Shown piece after piece: positions 25,795 to 34,999 of a stretch of DNA of 64,000 nt; position 1 is the first letter of the stretch, and the number at the start of each line of letters is the position of its first letter. The DNA comes from Pseudomonas sp. PDM04 (GTDB taxonomy: Bacteria > Pseudomonadota > Gammaproteobacteria > Pseudomonadales > Pseudomonadaceae), in NCBI RefSeq assembly GCF_014851765.1, contig NZ_JACVAI010000003.1, positions 682,001 to 746,000 of the forward strand, written 5' to 3'. Below the pieces are notes generated by a model, which was not told the DNA's origin, made no database searches, and saw only the letters and a list, made by a program, of their open reading frames with translations. Position numbers and translations under genes: made by a program.

Positions 25795-26787
25795 ATGCTG
25801 GCGCAATTGATCGCGCTCGATTGGGGGACAACCTCATTACGTGCTTACAAACTCGCAGCAGGTGGCCAGGTGCTCGAACAGCGTTCGCTGTCGTGCGGCA
25901 TCATGCAGCTGCCTCACACGCCGCGCACGATTGCCGGTCGGGTATGCACCGACGGTTTTGAGCTGGCCTTCGATGAGGCCTGCGGCGACTGGCTGGAGGC
26001 CCAGCCAGGCTTGCCGGTGATTGCCTGCGGCATGGTCGGCAGCGCCCAGGGCTGGCGCGAGGCGGCGTACCGCGACACGCCCGCGAACGTCGCCAACCTC
26101 GGCACGTCCCTGCAGACCGTGCGCAGTGTCCGCGGCGTCGATGTGCATATCGTGCCGGGTGTGATCCAGCGCTCGCGCTTGCCGAACGTAATGCGCGGCG
26201 AAGAGACCCAAGTCCTAGGTGTGTTGCAGAACCTGCCGGTCGCGGCGACCGAGGACCTGCTGATCGGCCTGCCGGGCAGCCATTCGAAATGGGTGGAAGT
26301 GGCCGATGGCTGCATCGTGCAGTTCGACACCTTCATGACCGGCGAAGTCTTCGCCGTGCTCAGTGACCACAGCATTCTGGGGCGCACCCAGCAACGCGGA
26401 GCGCCCTTCGATGGCGTCGCCTTCGACCGTGGCGTGCACGTCGCGTTGTCGACGGAGGGCGAAATCGGCCCGCTGTCGACGCTGTTCAGTGCCCGCAGCC
26501 TCGGGTTGACCGGCGAACTCAGCGCCAGCGCTCAAGCGGATTACCTGTCCGGCCTGCTGATCGGTCATGAGCTGAGTGCATTGGCCGCGGTGCTGCGTCG
26601 TCGGCGCTGCAGCGTGCATTTGCCGGCAATCATTCTGATTGGCAACACTCAACTCTGCGCTCGCTACAGCCGGGCCCTGGACGCCTGCGGCTTTTCTCGT
26701 GTGACGCTGGCCGAACAAGCCACCGAGCGCGGCTTATGGCAGTTGGCGCTTGCCGCCGGACTGATCTCTCAACATCCATCCCGTTAA
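25795..26787 (+). CDS. dgoK: 2-dehydro-3-deoxygalactonokinase DgoK
   Basis: DgoK phosphorylates 2-dehydro-3-deoxy-D-galactonate at C6. The 330-residue protein starts with the sugar-kinase phosphate loop ALDWGTTSLRAYKL and has GMVGSAQGWREA, LIGLPGSHSKWVEV and DTFMTGEVFAVL, all typical of DgoK. ATG 25795 follows AGGTGAAG. The frame is open far upstream through the GNAT region, which is a shadow. It heads dgoK-dgoA-dgoD-dgoT-iclR. Confidence 0.95.
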   Translation: MLAQLIALDWGTTSLRAYKLAAGGQVLEQRSLSCGIMQLPHTPRTIAGRVCTDGFELAFDEACGDWLEAQPGLPVIACGMVGSAQGWREAAYRDTPANVANLGTSLQTVRSVRGVDVHIVPGVIQRSRLPNVMRGEETQVLGVLQNLPVAATEDLLIGLPGSHSKWVEVADGCIVQFDTFMTGEVFAVLSDHSILGRTQQRGAPFDGVAFDRGVHVALSTEGEIGPLSTLFSARSLGLTGELSASAQADYLSGLLIGHELSALAAVLRRRRCSVHLPAIILIGNTQLCARYSRALDACGFSRVTLAEQATERGLWQLALAAGLISQHPSR

Positions 26788-26806
26788 ACCTGACTGGAGG
26801 TCTGAC

Positions 26807-27427
26807 ATGCTCAAGCAAGCCCTGGCGCAAAACGGCCTGATTGCCATCCTGCGTGGCCTGCGTCCGCAAGAAGCGGCGGCCATCGGCGAAGTCCTGTATG
26901 CCGCTGGATTTCGCGTGATCGAAGTGCCGCTCAACTCCCCCGAGCCGTACGACAGCATCCGCATCCTGCGCAGCACTCTGCCGGCCGATTGCCTGATCGG
27001 TGCCGGTACGGTGTTGACGCCGGAACAGGTGGAGCAGGTGAAAGCCGCCGGAGGGCAGGTGATAGTCATGCCGCACAGCGATGCCAAGGTATTGCGCGCG
27101 GCGAAAGCGGCGGGGTTGTTCCTGTCGCCGGGCGTCGCCACGCCGACCGAAGCCTTTGCCGCGCTGGCCGAGGGCGCCGATGTGCTGAAGATGTTCCCGG
27201 CCGAGCAGATGGGGCCGGCGGTGGTCAAGGCCTGGCTTGCCGTGCTGCCGGCCGGAACCATTCTGGCGCCGGTGGGCGGGATTACGCCGGACAACATGCA
27301 GGTGTTCATCGACGCCGGGGTCAAAGGCTTCGGCCTCGGTTCCGGGCTGTTCAAGCCGGGCATGACGCCTGAGCAAGTGGCGGCCAATGCCAAGGCCTAC
27401 GTCGCTGCCTGGAACGCCCTTCGCTAA
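26807..27427 (+). CDS. dgoA: 2-dehydro-3-deoxy-6-phosphogalactonate aldolase DgoA
   Basis: DgoA splits KDPGal into pyruvate and glyceraldehyde-3-phosphate. The 206-residue TIM barrel has Arg16 in AILRGL, Glu39 in [11 protein letters not shown] and the Schiff-base Lys128 in [13 protein letters not shown]. The PLNSP motif favours the galacto enzyme over the gluco-type Eda. It lies 19 bases after dgoK and 46 bases before dgoD. Unlike old E. coli annotations, aldolase and dehydratase are separate genes here. Confidence 0.95.
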   Translation: MLKQALAQNGLIAILRGLRPQEAAAIGEVLYAAGFRVIEVPLNSPEPYDSIRILRSTLPADCLIGAGTVLTPEQVEQVKAAGGQVIVMPHSDAKVLRAAKAAGLFLSPGVATPTEAFAALAEGADVLKMFPAEQMGPAVVKAWLAVLPAGTILAPVGGITPDNMQVFIDAGVKGFGLGSGLFKPGMTPEQVAANAKAYVAAWNALR

Positions 27428-27473
27428 GACTTTTGGCGCTGCGAGCGCTGCATCTAACAAGAGAGACAAACAG

Positions 27474-28622
27474 ATGAAAATTACCAAACTGACCACTTTC
27501 ATCGTTCCGCCGCGCTGGTGCTTCCTCAAAGTCGAAACCGACGAGGGGGTGACCGGGTGGGGCGAACCCGTGGTTGAAGGCCGAGCCCACACCGTGGCGG
27601 CTGCCGTTGAGGAATTGTCCGACTACCTGATCGGCAAGGACCCACGCAACATCGAAGACATCTGGACGGTGTTGTACCGCGGCGGTTTCTACCGTGGCGG
27701 CGCCATCCACATGAGCGCGCTGGCGGGTATCGACCAGGCGTTGTGGGACATCAAGGGCAAGGCGCTGGGGGTGTCGGTCAGCGACCTGCTCGGTGGTCAG
27801 GTGCGGGACAAGATTCGCGTGTATTCCTGGATCGGCGGCGACCGGCCGGCGGACACCGCGCGCGCGGCCAAGGAAGCGGTATCCCGTGGCTTCACCGCGG
27901 TGAAAATGAACGGCACCGAAGAACTGCAATTCCTCGACACCTTCGAAAAAGTCGACCTGGCCCTGGCCAACGTTGCGGCCGTGCGTGATGCGGTCGGCCC
28001 GAACGTCGGCATCGGCGTGGACTTCCATGGCCGGGTGCACAAGCCGATGGCCAAGGTGCTGATGAAGGAACTCGACCCGTACAAACTGATGTTCATCGAA
28101 GAGCCGGTGCTCAGCGAAAACTACGAAGCATTGAAGGAACTGGCACCCCTGACCAGCACGCCGATTGCCCTCGGCGAGCGGCTGTTCTCGCGCTGGGATT
28201 TCAAGCGGGTGTTGAGCGAAGGCTACGTCGACATCATTCAGCCCGACGCCTCCCATGCCGGCGGCATCACCGAGACCCGCAAGATCGCCAACATGGCCGA
28301 GGCCTACGACGTGGCGCTGGCGCTGCATTGCCCGCTGGGGCCGATTGCCCTGGCGGCCTGCCTGCAACTGGATGCGGCGTGCTACAACGCGTTCATTCAG
28401 GAACAGAGCCTGGGCATTCACTACAACGAGAGCAACGACCTGCTCGATTACGTCAAAGACCCGCGGGTGTTCGACTACGACCAGGGCTTCGTGAAAATCC
28501 CCAACGGCCCGGGCCTGGGGATCGAGATCAACGAGGAATACGTCATCGAACGCGCCGCTGTCGGCCACCGCTGGCGCAATCCGATCTGGCGCCATGCCGA
28601 CGGCAGCTTTGCCGAGTGGTGA
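27474..28622 (+). CDS. dgoD: D-galactonate dehydratase DgoD
   Basis: DgoD removes water from D-galactonate to give 2-dehydro-3-deoxy-D-galactonate. At 382 residues it equals the E. coli enzyme in length. Enolase-superfamily metal ligands fall at the E. coli positions: Asp183 (with His185 in DFHGR), Glu209 in FIEEP and Glu235 in ALGER. ATG 27474 follows GAGAGA; the open frame upstream runs through the end of dgoA and is non-coding. A strong hairpin follows the stop. Confidence 0.96.
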   Translation: MKITKLTTFIVPPRWCFLKVETDEGVTGWGEPVVEGRAHTVAAAVEELSDYLIGKDPRNIEDIWTVLYRGGFYRGGAIHMSALAGIDQALWDIKGKALGVSVSDLLGGQVRDKIRVYSWIGGDRPADTARAAKEAVSRGFTAVKMNGTEELQFLDTFEKVDLALANVAAVRDAVGPNVGIGVDFHGRVHKPMAKVLMKELDPYKLMFIEEPVLSENYEALKELAPLTSTPIALGERLFSRWDFKRVLSEGYVDIIQPDASHAGGITETRKIANMAEAYDVALALHCPLGPIALAACLQLDAACYNAFIQEQSLGIHYNESNDLLDYVKDPRVFDYDQGFVKIPNGPGLGIEINEEYVIERAAVGHRWRNPIWRHADGSFAEW

Positions 28623-28637
28623 GACCCCTCTGATCCA

Positions 28638-28684
28638 GCACCGCCCCGGGTGGGAGAGATCCTGCGCCCACCCGGGGGCGGTGC
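28638..28684 (+). other. Strong hairpin between dgoD and MFS gene
   Basis: A 17-base arm (28638-28654) pairs with an 18-base arm (28667-28684) with one bulged base, around a 12-base loop; the stem is almost all G and C. No T-run follows, so it is more likely an mRNA stabiliser or processing signal than an intrinsic terminator. Confidence 0.75.
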
Positions 28685-28729
28685 ATCGCTGCAAATCCGA
28701 CCTCAATAAACATAAAAAGAGGCACCCTC

Positions 28730-30040
28730 ATGCAACCGCAAACCCTCACCGGGCAGGCGTCGTTGGTGACGCCCAGCCGCAAGCGTTTTTTCATCATGGT
28801 CCTGCTGTTCATCACCGTGGTGATCAACTACCTCGACCGCAGCAACCTGTCCATTGCCGCCCCGGCGCTGACCAGCGAGCTGGGGATCGATCCGATTCAC
28901 GTCGGGCTGATCTTCTCCGCATTCGGCTGGACATACGCCGCCATGCAGATCCCCGGCGGCTGGCTGGTGGACCGCGTACCGCCACGCATCCTCTACACCG
29001 CGGCACTGCTGCTGTGGTCGATTGCCACGGTCATGCTCGGCTTCGCCGGCAGCTTCATCGCGTTGTTCGTCCTGCGCATGGCGGTCGGGGCCCTGGAAGC
29101 CCCGGCGTACCCGATCAACAGCCGCGTGGTCACCACCTGGTTCCCCGAGCGCGAACGGGCGACGGCCATCGGTTTCTACACGTCCGGCCAGTTCGTCGGG
29201 TTGGCATTCCTGACACCGGTCCTGGCCTGGTTGCAGCATGAGTTTGGCTGGCACATGGTGTTTGTCACCACGGGCGCAGTGGGCATTCTCTGGGCGGTGA
29301 TCTGGTATGCGGTGTATCGCGAGCCGCGGGATTTCAAAGGCGCGAACGAGGCCGAAATCGACTTGATCCGCGAGGGTGGCGGGCTGGTGGACATCCAGGC
29401 GGAACAAGCCAGGGTCAAGGCCAGATTCAGCTGGACCGATCTGGGCATCGTGCTGAGCAAGCGCAAGCTGTGGGGCATCTACCTCGGACAGTTCTGCCTC
29501 AACTCGACGCTGTGGTTTTTCCTGACGTGGTTCCCGACCTATCTGGTGAAGTATCGTGGCATGGACTTCATCAAGTCCGGCCTGCTGGCGTCGCTGCCGT
29601 TTCTCGCGGCGTTCGTGGGCGTGCTGTGCTCGGGCTTCTTCTCGGACTTTTTGATCCGCCGCGGGTACACCGTGGGCTTTGCCCGCAAATTGCCGATCAT
29701 CGGCGGCTTGCTGATTTCCACCTCGATCATCGGCGCCAACTTCGTCGAGTCGACACCGCTGGTGATTGCCTTCCTCGCGCTGGCCTTCTTCGGCAACGGC
29801 CTGGCGTCCATCACCTGGTCGCTGGTCTCGACCCTGGCACCTGCGCGTTTGCTGGGCCTGACCGGGGGCGTGTTCAACTTCATCGGGAACCTGTCGGCCA
29901 TCGCCACACCGATCGTCATCGGTTTCCTCGCCACGGGTAATTCGTTTGCGCCGGCCATTACCTATATCTCTGTTCTGGCATTGATCGGTGCACTTTCCTA
30001 CATCTTGCTGGTAGGGAAGGTCGAGCGTATCAAGTTGTAG
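28730..30040 (+). CDS. dgoT: MFS transporter, D-galactonate (DgoT) type
   Basis: A 436-residue major facilitator with twelve predicted helices. The first helix region contains VINYLDRSNLSIAAPAL, typical of the anion:cation symporter family that includes E. coli DgoT (galactonate:H+). The AGGWLVDR-like loop 2-3 motif appears as GGWLVDRVPPRIL. Following dgoKAD, D-galactonate is the most likely cargo, which would let the cell use galactonate made outside or in the periplasm; other hexonates remain possible. It is separated from dgoD by 107 bases with a hairpin. Confidence 0.88.
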   Translation: MQPQTLTGQASLVTPSRKRFFIMVLLFITVVINYLDRSNLSIAAPALTSELGIDPIHVGLIFSAFGWTYAAMQIPGGWLVDRVPPRILYTAALLLWSIATVMLGFAGSFIALFVLRMAVGALEAPAYPINSRVVTTWFPERERATAIGFYTSGQFVGLAFLTPVLAWLQHEFGWHMVFVTTGAVGILWAVIWYAVYREPRDFKGANEAEIDLIREGGGLVDIQAEQARVKARFSWTDLGIVLSKRKLWGIYLGQFCLNSTLWFFLTWFPTYLVKYRGMDFIKSGLLASLPFLAAFVGVLCSGFFSDFLIRRGYTVGFARKLPIIGGLLISTSIIGANFVESTPLVIAFLALAFFGNGLASITWSLVSTLAPARLLGLTGGVFNFIGNLSAIATPIVIGFLATGNSFAPAITYISVLALIGALSYILLVGKVERIKL

Positions 30041-30100
30041 TCGTGGCCCCCGGGCGACCATAATGCCGCCCGTTCTCTCGCTCAACGGTAAAGGCTGGAT

Positions 30101-30904
30101 ATGCAGGAAGACGCTGCAAAAAACACCAAGGACGCCGCGCCAACCGGTACCCAGACCCTGCTTCGGGGGCTGGGTGTGGTGCAGGCCGTGGCCAGTGGCG
30201 CCCGTGATCTCAAGGAAATCGCCCGGCTGATCGGCACTACACGCAGCACCACCCATCGCCTGGCCAGCTGCCTGGTGGACGAGCGCTATTTGCGAGTGGT
30301 GCCGCAGATCGGCTATCTGCTGGGGCCGAAGTTGATCGAACTGGGTTTTCAGGCCCGTGAAGAGCTGCCGCTGGTGACGCTCGCCGGACCGTATCTGGAT
30401 GAGTTGTCGGCGTTGACCGGTGACACCATCCACCTGGCGATCCGCGAGGGTGACGAGGTGCTTTACCTGCACAAGAATCCGGGGCGCAACGGCCCGGAAA
30501 TGCGTTCGCGGGTCGGCCATCGCATGCCGTTGGCACGTACCGGGATCGGCAAGGCCCTGATGCTCGACGATGCGCAGGAAGAATGGCAGCGGCTGTATGA
30601 AGTCAGTCTGCCGGCCGGTGGGAAAAATCAGTTCTGGCCGCAACACCCGGAGCAATCCTGGGAGCAGTTCCGCCAGCGCATGGTCGAGTACGTGGCGGGC
30701 GGTTATGCCTTCGACCTGGAAGACAACGAACCGTCGATCCGCTGTGTCGCCGCACCGATCCGCGATGCCAGCCGACGCATTGTGGCGGGCATCAGCATTG
30801 CCAGCACCGTACCGTACATGCCGCTGGAAAAAATGGCCGAGCTGATCCCCCTCATCAAAGGTGTGACGGCACGGCTGTCGGCGGAGCTGGGCCTCAAGGT
30901 CTGA
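30101..30904 (+). CDS. IclR-family transcriptional regulator
   Basis: A 267-residue IclR protein: winged helix at about residues 20-85 (LRGLGVVQAVASGARDLKEIARLIGTTRSTTHRLASCLV) and a C-terminal effector domain with the conserved GRNGPEMRSRVGHRMPLARTGIGKAL and DLEDNEPSIRCVAAPI. Last gene on the + strand of the dgo operon, 60 bases after dgoT. It is a natural candidate for controlling the twin promoters at 14451 and 25698, but nothing in the sequence proves which regulator binds there. Confidence 0.9.
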   Translation: MQEDAAKNTKDAAPTGTQTLLRGLGVVQAVASGARDLKEIARLIGTTRSTTHRLASCLVDERYLRVVPQIGYLLGPKLIELGFQAREELPLVTLAGPYLDELSALTGDTIHLAIREGDEVLYLHKNPGRNGPEMRSRVGHRMPLARTGIGKALMLDDAQEEWQRLYEVSLPAGGKNQFWPQHPEQSWEQFRQRMVEYVAGGYAFDLEDNEPSIRCVAAPIRDASRRIVAGISIASTVPYMPLEKMAELIPLIKGVTARLSAELGLKV

Positions 30905-30947
30905 CACACGCCCGCCTGCAATATGGTGTGCCCTGAATGGCGGGCAA

Positions 30948-30973
30948 CAAAAAGGCCCCCCTCAGGGAGCCTT
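30948..30973 (-). terminator. Intrinsic terminator after ETF-QO gene
   Basis: On the minus strand AAGGCTCCC pairs with GGGGGCCTT around TGAG, followed by a short T-run ending in G. It lies about 20 bases after the ETF-QO stop and also separates it from the convergent IclR gene. Confidence 0.75.
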
Positions 30974-30991
30974 GATGTTCAGGCGGTTGGC

Positions 30992-32656
30992 TTACATGTT
31001 CGGGTAAGTCGGGCCGCCGGCACCTTCCGGTGTCACCCAGGTGATGTTCTGTGCAGGGTCCTTGATGTCGCAGGTCTTGCAGTGAACGCAGTTCTGGGCA
31101 TTGATCTGGAAGCGCTTCTCGCCGTCTTCCTGGGTCACCACTTCATACACGCCGGCCGGGCAGTAACGCTGGGCCGGTTCGTCGTACAGCGGCAGGTTCT
31201 TGCTGAGTGGAATGCTCGGGTCGGTCAGCTTCAGGTGGCACGGCTGTTCTTCTTCGTGGTTGGTCCCGGAGATGAACACCGAGCTCAATTTGTCGAAGCT
31301 GAGTTTGCCGTCGGGTTTTGGATAGTCGATCTTCTTGCAGTCGGCCGCGAGCTTGAGGCAGGCATAGTCTGGCTTGTTGTCGTGCAGGGTGAACGGCAGC
31401 TTGCCGCCGAAGATGTTCTGGTCCAGCCAGTTGAAACCGCCGCCGACGATGGCGCCGAACTTGTGGATGGCGGCGCCGAAGTTGCGGCTGCCGAACAGCT
31501 CTTCGTGGAGCCAGCTGTTCTTGAACGCATCGACGTAGGTGGTCAGTTCTTCGGTGCCGTCCTTGTCGGCGAACAGCGCGTCAGCTACGGACTCGGCGGC
31601 GAGCATGCCCGACTTCATCGCCGTGTGGCTGCCCTTGATCTTGGCGAAGTTCAGGGTACCGAGGTCGCAACCGATCAGTGCACCGCCCTTGAACACCATC
31701 TTCGGCAGCGAGTTCAGGCCACCCTTGCAGATCGCGCGGGCGCCGTAGCTGATGCGCTTGCCGCCTTCAAGGTATTGCTTGAGCACCGGGTGATGCTTGA
31801 GGCGCTGGAATTCGTCGAACGGCGACAGGTAGGTGTTGCTGTAGGAAAGATCGACGATCAGGCCAACGAACACCTGGTTGTTTTCCAGGTGATAGAGGAA
31901 CGAGCCACCGGTGTTCTCGGTGCCCATGATGTCCATCGGCCAACCCGCGGTGTGCACCACCAGGCCAGGCTGATGCTTGGCCGGATCGATTTCCCAGATT
32001 TCCTTGAGGCCGATGCCGTAGTGCTGGGCGTCGGCATCGCTGTCCAGGTTGTAGCGCTTGATCAGTTGCTTGCCGATGTGACCGCGGCAACCTTCGGCGA
32101 ACAGCGTGTACTTGCCACGCAGTTCCATGCCCGGTGTGTACAGGCCGTCTTTGGGATGGCCTTCACGGTCGACACCCAGGTCGCCGGTGATGATCCCGCG
32201 CACCACGCCGTTTTCGTCGATCAGCGCTTCCTGGGCGGCGAAGCCTGGGTAGATTTCCACGCCCAGGTTCTCGGCCTGTTGGGCCAGCCAGCGGCACAGG
32301 TTACCCAGGGAAATGATGTAGTTGCCTTCGTTGTGCATGGTCTTGGGCACGAAGAAGTCAGGGATTTTCTGCGCGCTTTCAGCGTTCTTGAGCACGTAGA
32401 TGTCGTCACGGGTGACCGGCGTGTTCAGCGGGGCGCCGAGTGCTTTCCAGTCCGGGAACAATTCGTTCAGGGCGCGTGGTTCGAACACGGCACCGGACAG
32501 GATGTGAGCCCCCACTTCAGAGCCTTTTTCGACCACGCAGACGCTGATTTCCTTACCGGCTTCAGCGGCCTTCTGCTTCAATCGGCAGGCAGCGGAAAGA
32601 CCAGCGGGGCCGGCACCGACGATGACGACGTCGAATTCCATGTATTCGCGTTCCAC
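30992..32656 (-). CDS. Electron transfer flavoprotein-ubiquinone oxidoreductase
   Basis: ETF-QO passes electrons from reduced ETF to ubiquinone at the inner membrane, linking acyl-CoA and amine dehydrogenases to respiration. The 554-residue product has the FAD motif VVIVGAGPAGLSAACRL near residue 10, the ubiquinone region in the middle and a C-terminal 4Fe-4S set (CPAGVYE, then QNCVHCKTC). I chose GTG 32656, seven bases after AGGAG; ATG 32674 lies upstream on that site. It is divergent from etfBA, its electron donor, as in other pseudomonads. Confidence 0.95.
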   Translation of the reverse strand: MEREYMEFDVVIVGAGPAGLSAACRLKQKAAEAGKEISVCVVEKGSEVGAHILSGAVFEPRALNELFPDWKALGAPLNTPVTRDDIYVLKNAESAQKIPDFFVPKTMHNEGNYIISLGNLCRWLAQQAENLGVEIYPGFAAQEALIDENGVVRGIITGDLGVDREGHPKDGLYTPGMELRGKYTLFAEGCRGHIGKQLIKRYNLDSDADAQHYGIGLKEIWEIDPAKHQPGLVVHTAGWPMDIMGTENTGGSFLYHLENNQVFVGLIVDLSYSNTYLSPFDEFQRLKHHPVLKQYLEGGKRISYGARAICKGGLNSLPKMVFKGGALIGCDLGTLNFAKIKGSHTAMKSGMLAAESVADALFADKDGTEELTTYVDAFKNSWLHEELFGSRNFGAAIHKFGAIVGGGFNWLDQNIFGGKLPFTLHDNKPDYACLKLAADCKKIDYPKPDGKLSFDKLSSVFISGTNHEEEQPCHLKLTDPSIPLSKNLPLYDEPAQRYCPAGVYEVVTQEDGEKRFQINAQNCVHCKTCDIKDPAQNITWVTPEGAGGPTYPNM

Positions 32657-32812
32657 AGGTTTTCTCCTACTCAAGGCTCAACGGTTTTTTTTCTGATTGG
32701 AGGTTTGGTGTCGCATCCATGAATCCCTGCGCGAGCGGGGAAGAGGACAATCGATGAGCCACCTTTCTCTCTGGGTGGCGCATTATATCTACACCACTCT
32801 CAGCGTCCAATA

Positions 32813-32826
32813 CAAACGTTTGTTTG
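32813..32826. promoter_or_regulatory. PsrA-like palindrome in etf intergenic region
   Basis: CAAAC-N4-GTTTG (32813-32826, with an overlapping CAAACGTTTG) matches the consensus for PsrA, the TetR repressor of fatty-acid oxidation genes in Pseudomonas, which is known to act on etf genes in P. aeruginosa. It lies about 157 bases from the ETF-QO start. Confidence 0.6.
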
Positions 32827-32960
32827 AAATGGCTCAAAGCCAGAGAAATCAAAGTCACGCGGCTTATGAACGGCTATTTTGCCGTATTGACCGGAATAGG
32901 CGTTCCGGTCAAGATACGGTCGGTTTTGCGCTCGCCGTAGGCTGACTGGTGGTTTCAAGA

Positions 32961-33128
32961 GCACCTCTAAAGACAGGGCGATGGCAGTGCAAGGTGATGT
33001 GCCGCGCGGGTTTGCCACGCAGTTTACACGCCGTTAAATGCAATGACCGATCAGTCACCACTGACGAACGGTCACGTGCAACATGAGCGGCGATCACTTG
33101 ACACAGAGGCCGGCGTTTTTAGAGGTGC
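32961..33128. repeat. Spaced 11-base inverted repeat upstream of etfB
   Basis: GCACCTCTAAA (32961-32971) is exactly reversed as TTTAGAGGTGC (33118-33128), 146 bases apart, in the 547-base gap between ETF-QO and etfB. I see no gene in this gap. The arms could be ends of a small decayed repeat element. Confidence 0.55.
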
Positions 33129-33203
33129 CCTTGCGCCCGATGAGCATCAACCGCCAGGTACGCCTAGGCGACTTTCTTTTCACCGGAGAGTAACGAGGAA
33201 TCC

Positions 33204-33953
33204 ATGAAGGTTCTTGTAGCTGTCAAACGCGTTGTGGATTACAACGTCAAGGTCCGCGTCAAGGCGGACAATTCCGGCGTCGACCTCGCCAACGTGAAGA
33301 TGTCGATGAACCCTTTCTGCGAAATCGCAGTGGAAGAAGCCGTACGCCTGAAAGAGAAAGGCGTTGCGACTGAAATCGTCGTCGTCTCCGTCGGCCCGTC
33401 CACCGCTCAGGAGCAACTGCGCACCGCGCTGGCCCTGGGTGCCGACCGCGCCATCCTCGTCGAATCCGCTGAAGATCTGACCTCCCTGGCCGTTGCCAAG
33501 CTGTTGAAGGCCGTTGTCGACAAGGAACAGCCGCAGCTGGTGATCCTTGGCAAACAAGCCATCGACAGTGACAACAACCAGACCGGCCAGATGCTCGCGG
33601 CCTTGAGCGGCTACGGTCAGGGCACCTTCGCGTCGAAAGTCGAAGTGTCCGGCGACAGCGTTGCCGTGACCCGCGAAATCGACGGCGGCGCGCAGACCGT
33701 TTCCCTGAAACTGCCGGCCATCGTCACCACCGACCTGCGTTTGAACGAGCCGCGCTACGCGTCCCTGCCAAACATCATGAAAGCCAAGAAGAAGCCTCTC
33801 GAGACGCTGACTCCGGACGCTTTGGGCGTTTCCACCGCCTCCACCAACAAGACCGTGAAAGTCGAAGCGCCTGCTGCACGCAGCGCGGGTATCAAGGTCA
33901 AGTCGGTGGCTGAACTGGTCGAGAAACTGAAAAACGAAGCGAAGGTAATCTGA
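33204..33953 (+). CDS. etfB: Electron transfer flavoprotein beta subunit
   Basis: EtfB binds AMP and, with EtfA, accepts electrons from acyl-CoA and other dehydrogenases. The 249-residue protein begins [19 protein letters not shown] and has the recognition-loop-type signature [25 protein letters not shown] plus [29 protein letters not shown], the strongly conserved ETF-beta signature. GGAG and ACGAGGA sites precede ATG 33204. etfA follows two bases after the stop. Confidence 0.97.
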   Translation: MKVLVAVKRVVDYNVKVRVKADNSGVDLANVKMSMNPFCEIAVEEAVRLKEKGVATEIVVVSVGPSTAQEQLRTALALGADRAILVESAEDLTSLAVAKLLKAVVDKEQPQLVILGKQAIDSDNNQTGQMLAALSGYGQGTFASKVEVSGDSVAVTREIDGGAQTVSLKLPAIVTTDLRLNEPRYASLPNIMKAKKKPLETLTPDALGVSTASTNKTVKVEAPAARSAGIKVKSVAELVEKLKNEAKVI

Positions 33954-33955
33954 TC

Positions 33956-34900
33956 ATGACTATCTTGGTAATCGCTGAACACGACAATAAAGTGCTGGCC
34001 CCGGCCACGCTGAACACCGTGGCTGCCGCTGCCAAAATCGGCGGCGACATCCACGTTCTGGTCGCCGGCCAGGGCGCGGGCGCCGTGGCTGAAGCCGCTG
34101 CGAAAATCGCGGGCGTGAGCAAAGTCCTGAATGCTGACAACGCCGCTTACGCGCATCAGCTGCCGGAAAACGTCGCTCCTCTGGTTGCAGCTCTCGTCCA
34201 AGAAGCAGGGGCTGCGGGCTACAGCCACATCCTGGCTGCCGCCACTTCCAACGGCAAAAACATCCTGCCGCGTGTGGCCGCCGCTCTGGACGTCGACCAG
34301 ATCTCCGAGATCATCTCGGTAGAGAGCGCCGACACCTTCAAGCGTCCGATCTACGCCGGTAACGCGATCGCCACCGTGCAGTCGAGCGCCGCCGTCAAGG
34401 TGATCACCGTGCGTGCCACCGGTTTCGACCCGGTTGCCGCTGAAGGGGGTTCCGCTTCGGTTGAAGCCGTTGCTGCTGCTCACGACGCTGCGATCTCCAG
34501 CTTCGTTGGCGAAGAGCTGGCGAAATCGGACCGTCCGGAACTGACCGCTGCCAAGATCGTCGTTTCCGGCGGTCGCGGCATGCAGAACGGCGACAACTTC
34601 AAGCACCTGTACGCCCTGGCCGACAAGCTGGGCGCGGCGGTTGGTGCTTCCCGCGCTGCCGTCGACGCAGGTTTCGTGCCCAACGACATGCAGGTCGGTC
34701 AGACCGGCAAGATCGTTGCTCCACAGCTGTACATCGCGGTCGGTATCTCCGGCGCGATCCAGCACCTGGCCGGCATGAAAGACTCCAAGGTGATCGTGGC
34801 GATCAACAAGGACGAAGAAGCGCCGATCTTCCAGGTGGCCGATTACGGCCTGGTGGCTGACCTGTTCGAAGCCATCCCGGAGCTCGAGAAGCTGGTCTAA
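33956..34900 (+). CDS. etfA: Electron transfer flavoprotein alpha subunit
   Basis: EtfA holds the FAD of the ETF dimer. The 314-residue protein has an N-terminal alpha/beta domain and the C-terminal FAD signature region ([20 protein letters not shown]...[10 protein letters not shown]...[24 protein letters not shown]). It overlaps nothing but is two bases after etfB, so the two are co-translated. A terminator lies about 23 bases after the stop. Confidence 0.97.
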   Translation: MTILVIAEHDNKVLAPATLNTVAAAAKIGGDIHVLVAGQGAGAVAEAAAKIAGVSKVLNADNAAYAHQLPENVAPLVAALVQEAGAAGYSHILAAATSNGKNILPRVAAALDVDQISEIISVESADTFKRPIYAGNAIATVQSSAAVKVITVRATGFDPVAAEGGSASVEAVAAAHDAAISSFVGEELAKSDRPELTAAKIVVSGGRGMQNGDNFKHLYALADKLGAAVGASRAAVDAGFVPNDMQVGQTGKIVAPQLYIAVGISGAIQHLAGMKDSKVIVAINKDEEAPIFQVADYGLVADLFEAIPELEKLV

Positions 34901-34923
34901 TCCAGTCGCTTGACCTATAAGAG

Positions 34924-34952
34924 AGCCCGACCTTCTGGTCGGGCTTTTTTTT
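34924..34952 (+). terminator. Intrinsic terminator after etfA
   Basis: AGCCCGACC (34924-34932) and GGTCGGGCT (34937-34945) form a perfect stem with a TTCT loop, then a run of eight T. Confidence 0.95.
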
Positions 34953-34999
34953 GCTGTTGATTTTGCGTTTGCTTCTGCAGGACCGAACGGGGGATGACC

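Noticed and set aside
28703..30907. A 734-codon minus-strand frame opposite the MFS and IclR genes.
   Set aside because: Same shadow composition; it spans two clearly real genes and their gap.
30923..32722. A 599-codon + strand frame opposite the ETF-QO gene.
   Set aside because: ETF-QO on the minus strand has all family motifs; the opposite frame has none.
32697..32945. An 82-codon + strand frame in the ETF-QO/etfB gap.
   Set aside because: It covers the divergent promoter region and the PsrA-like site, has no ribosome site and has no protein-like conservation pattern.
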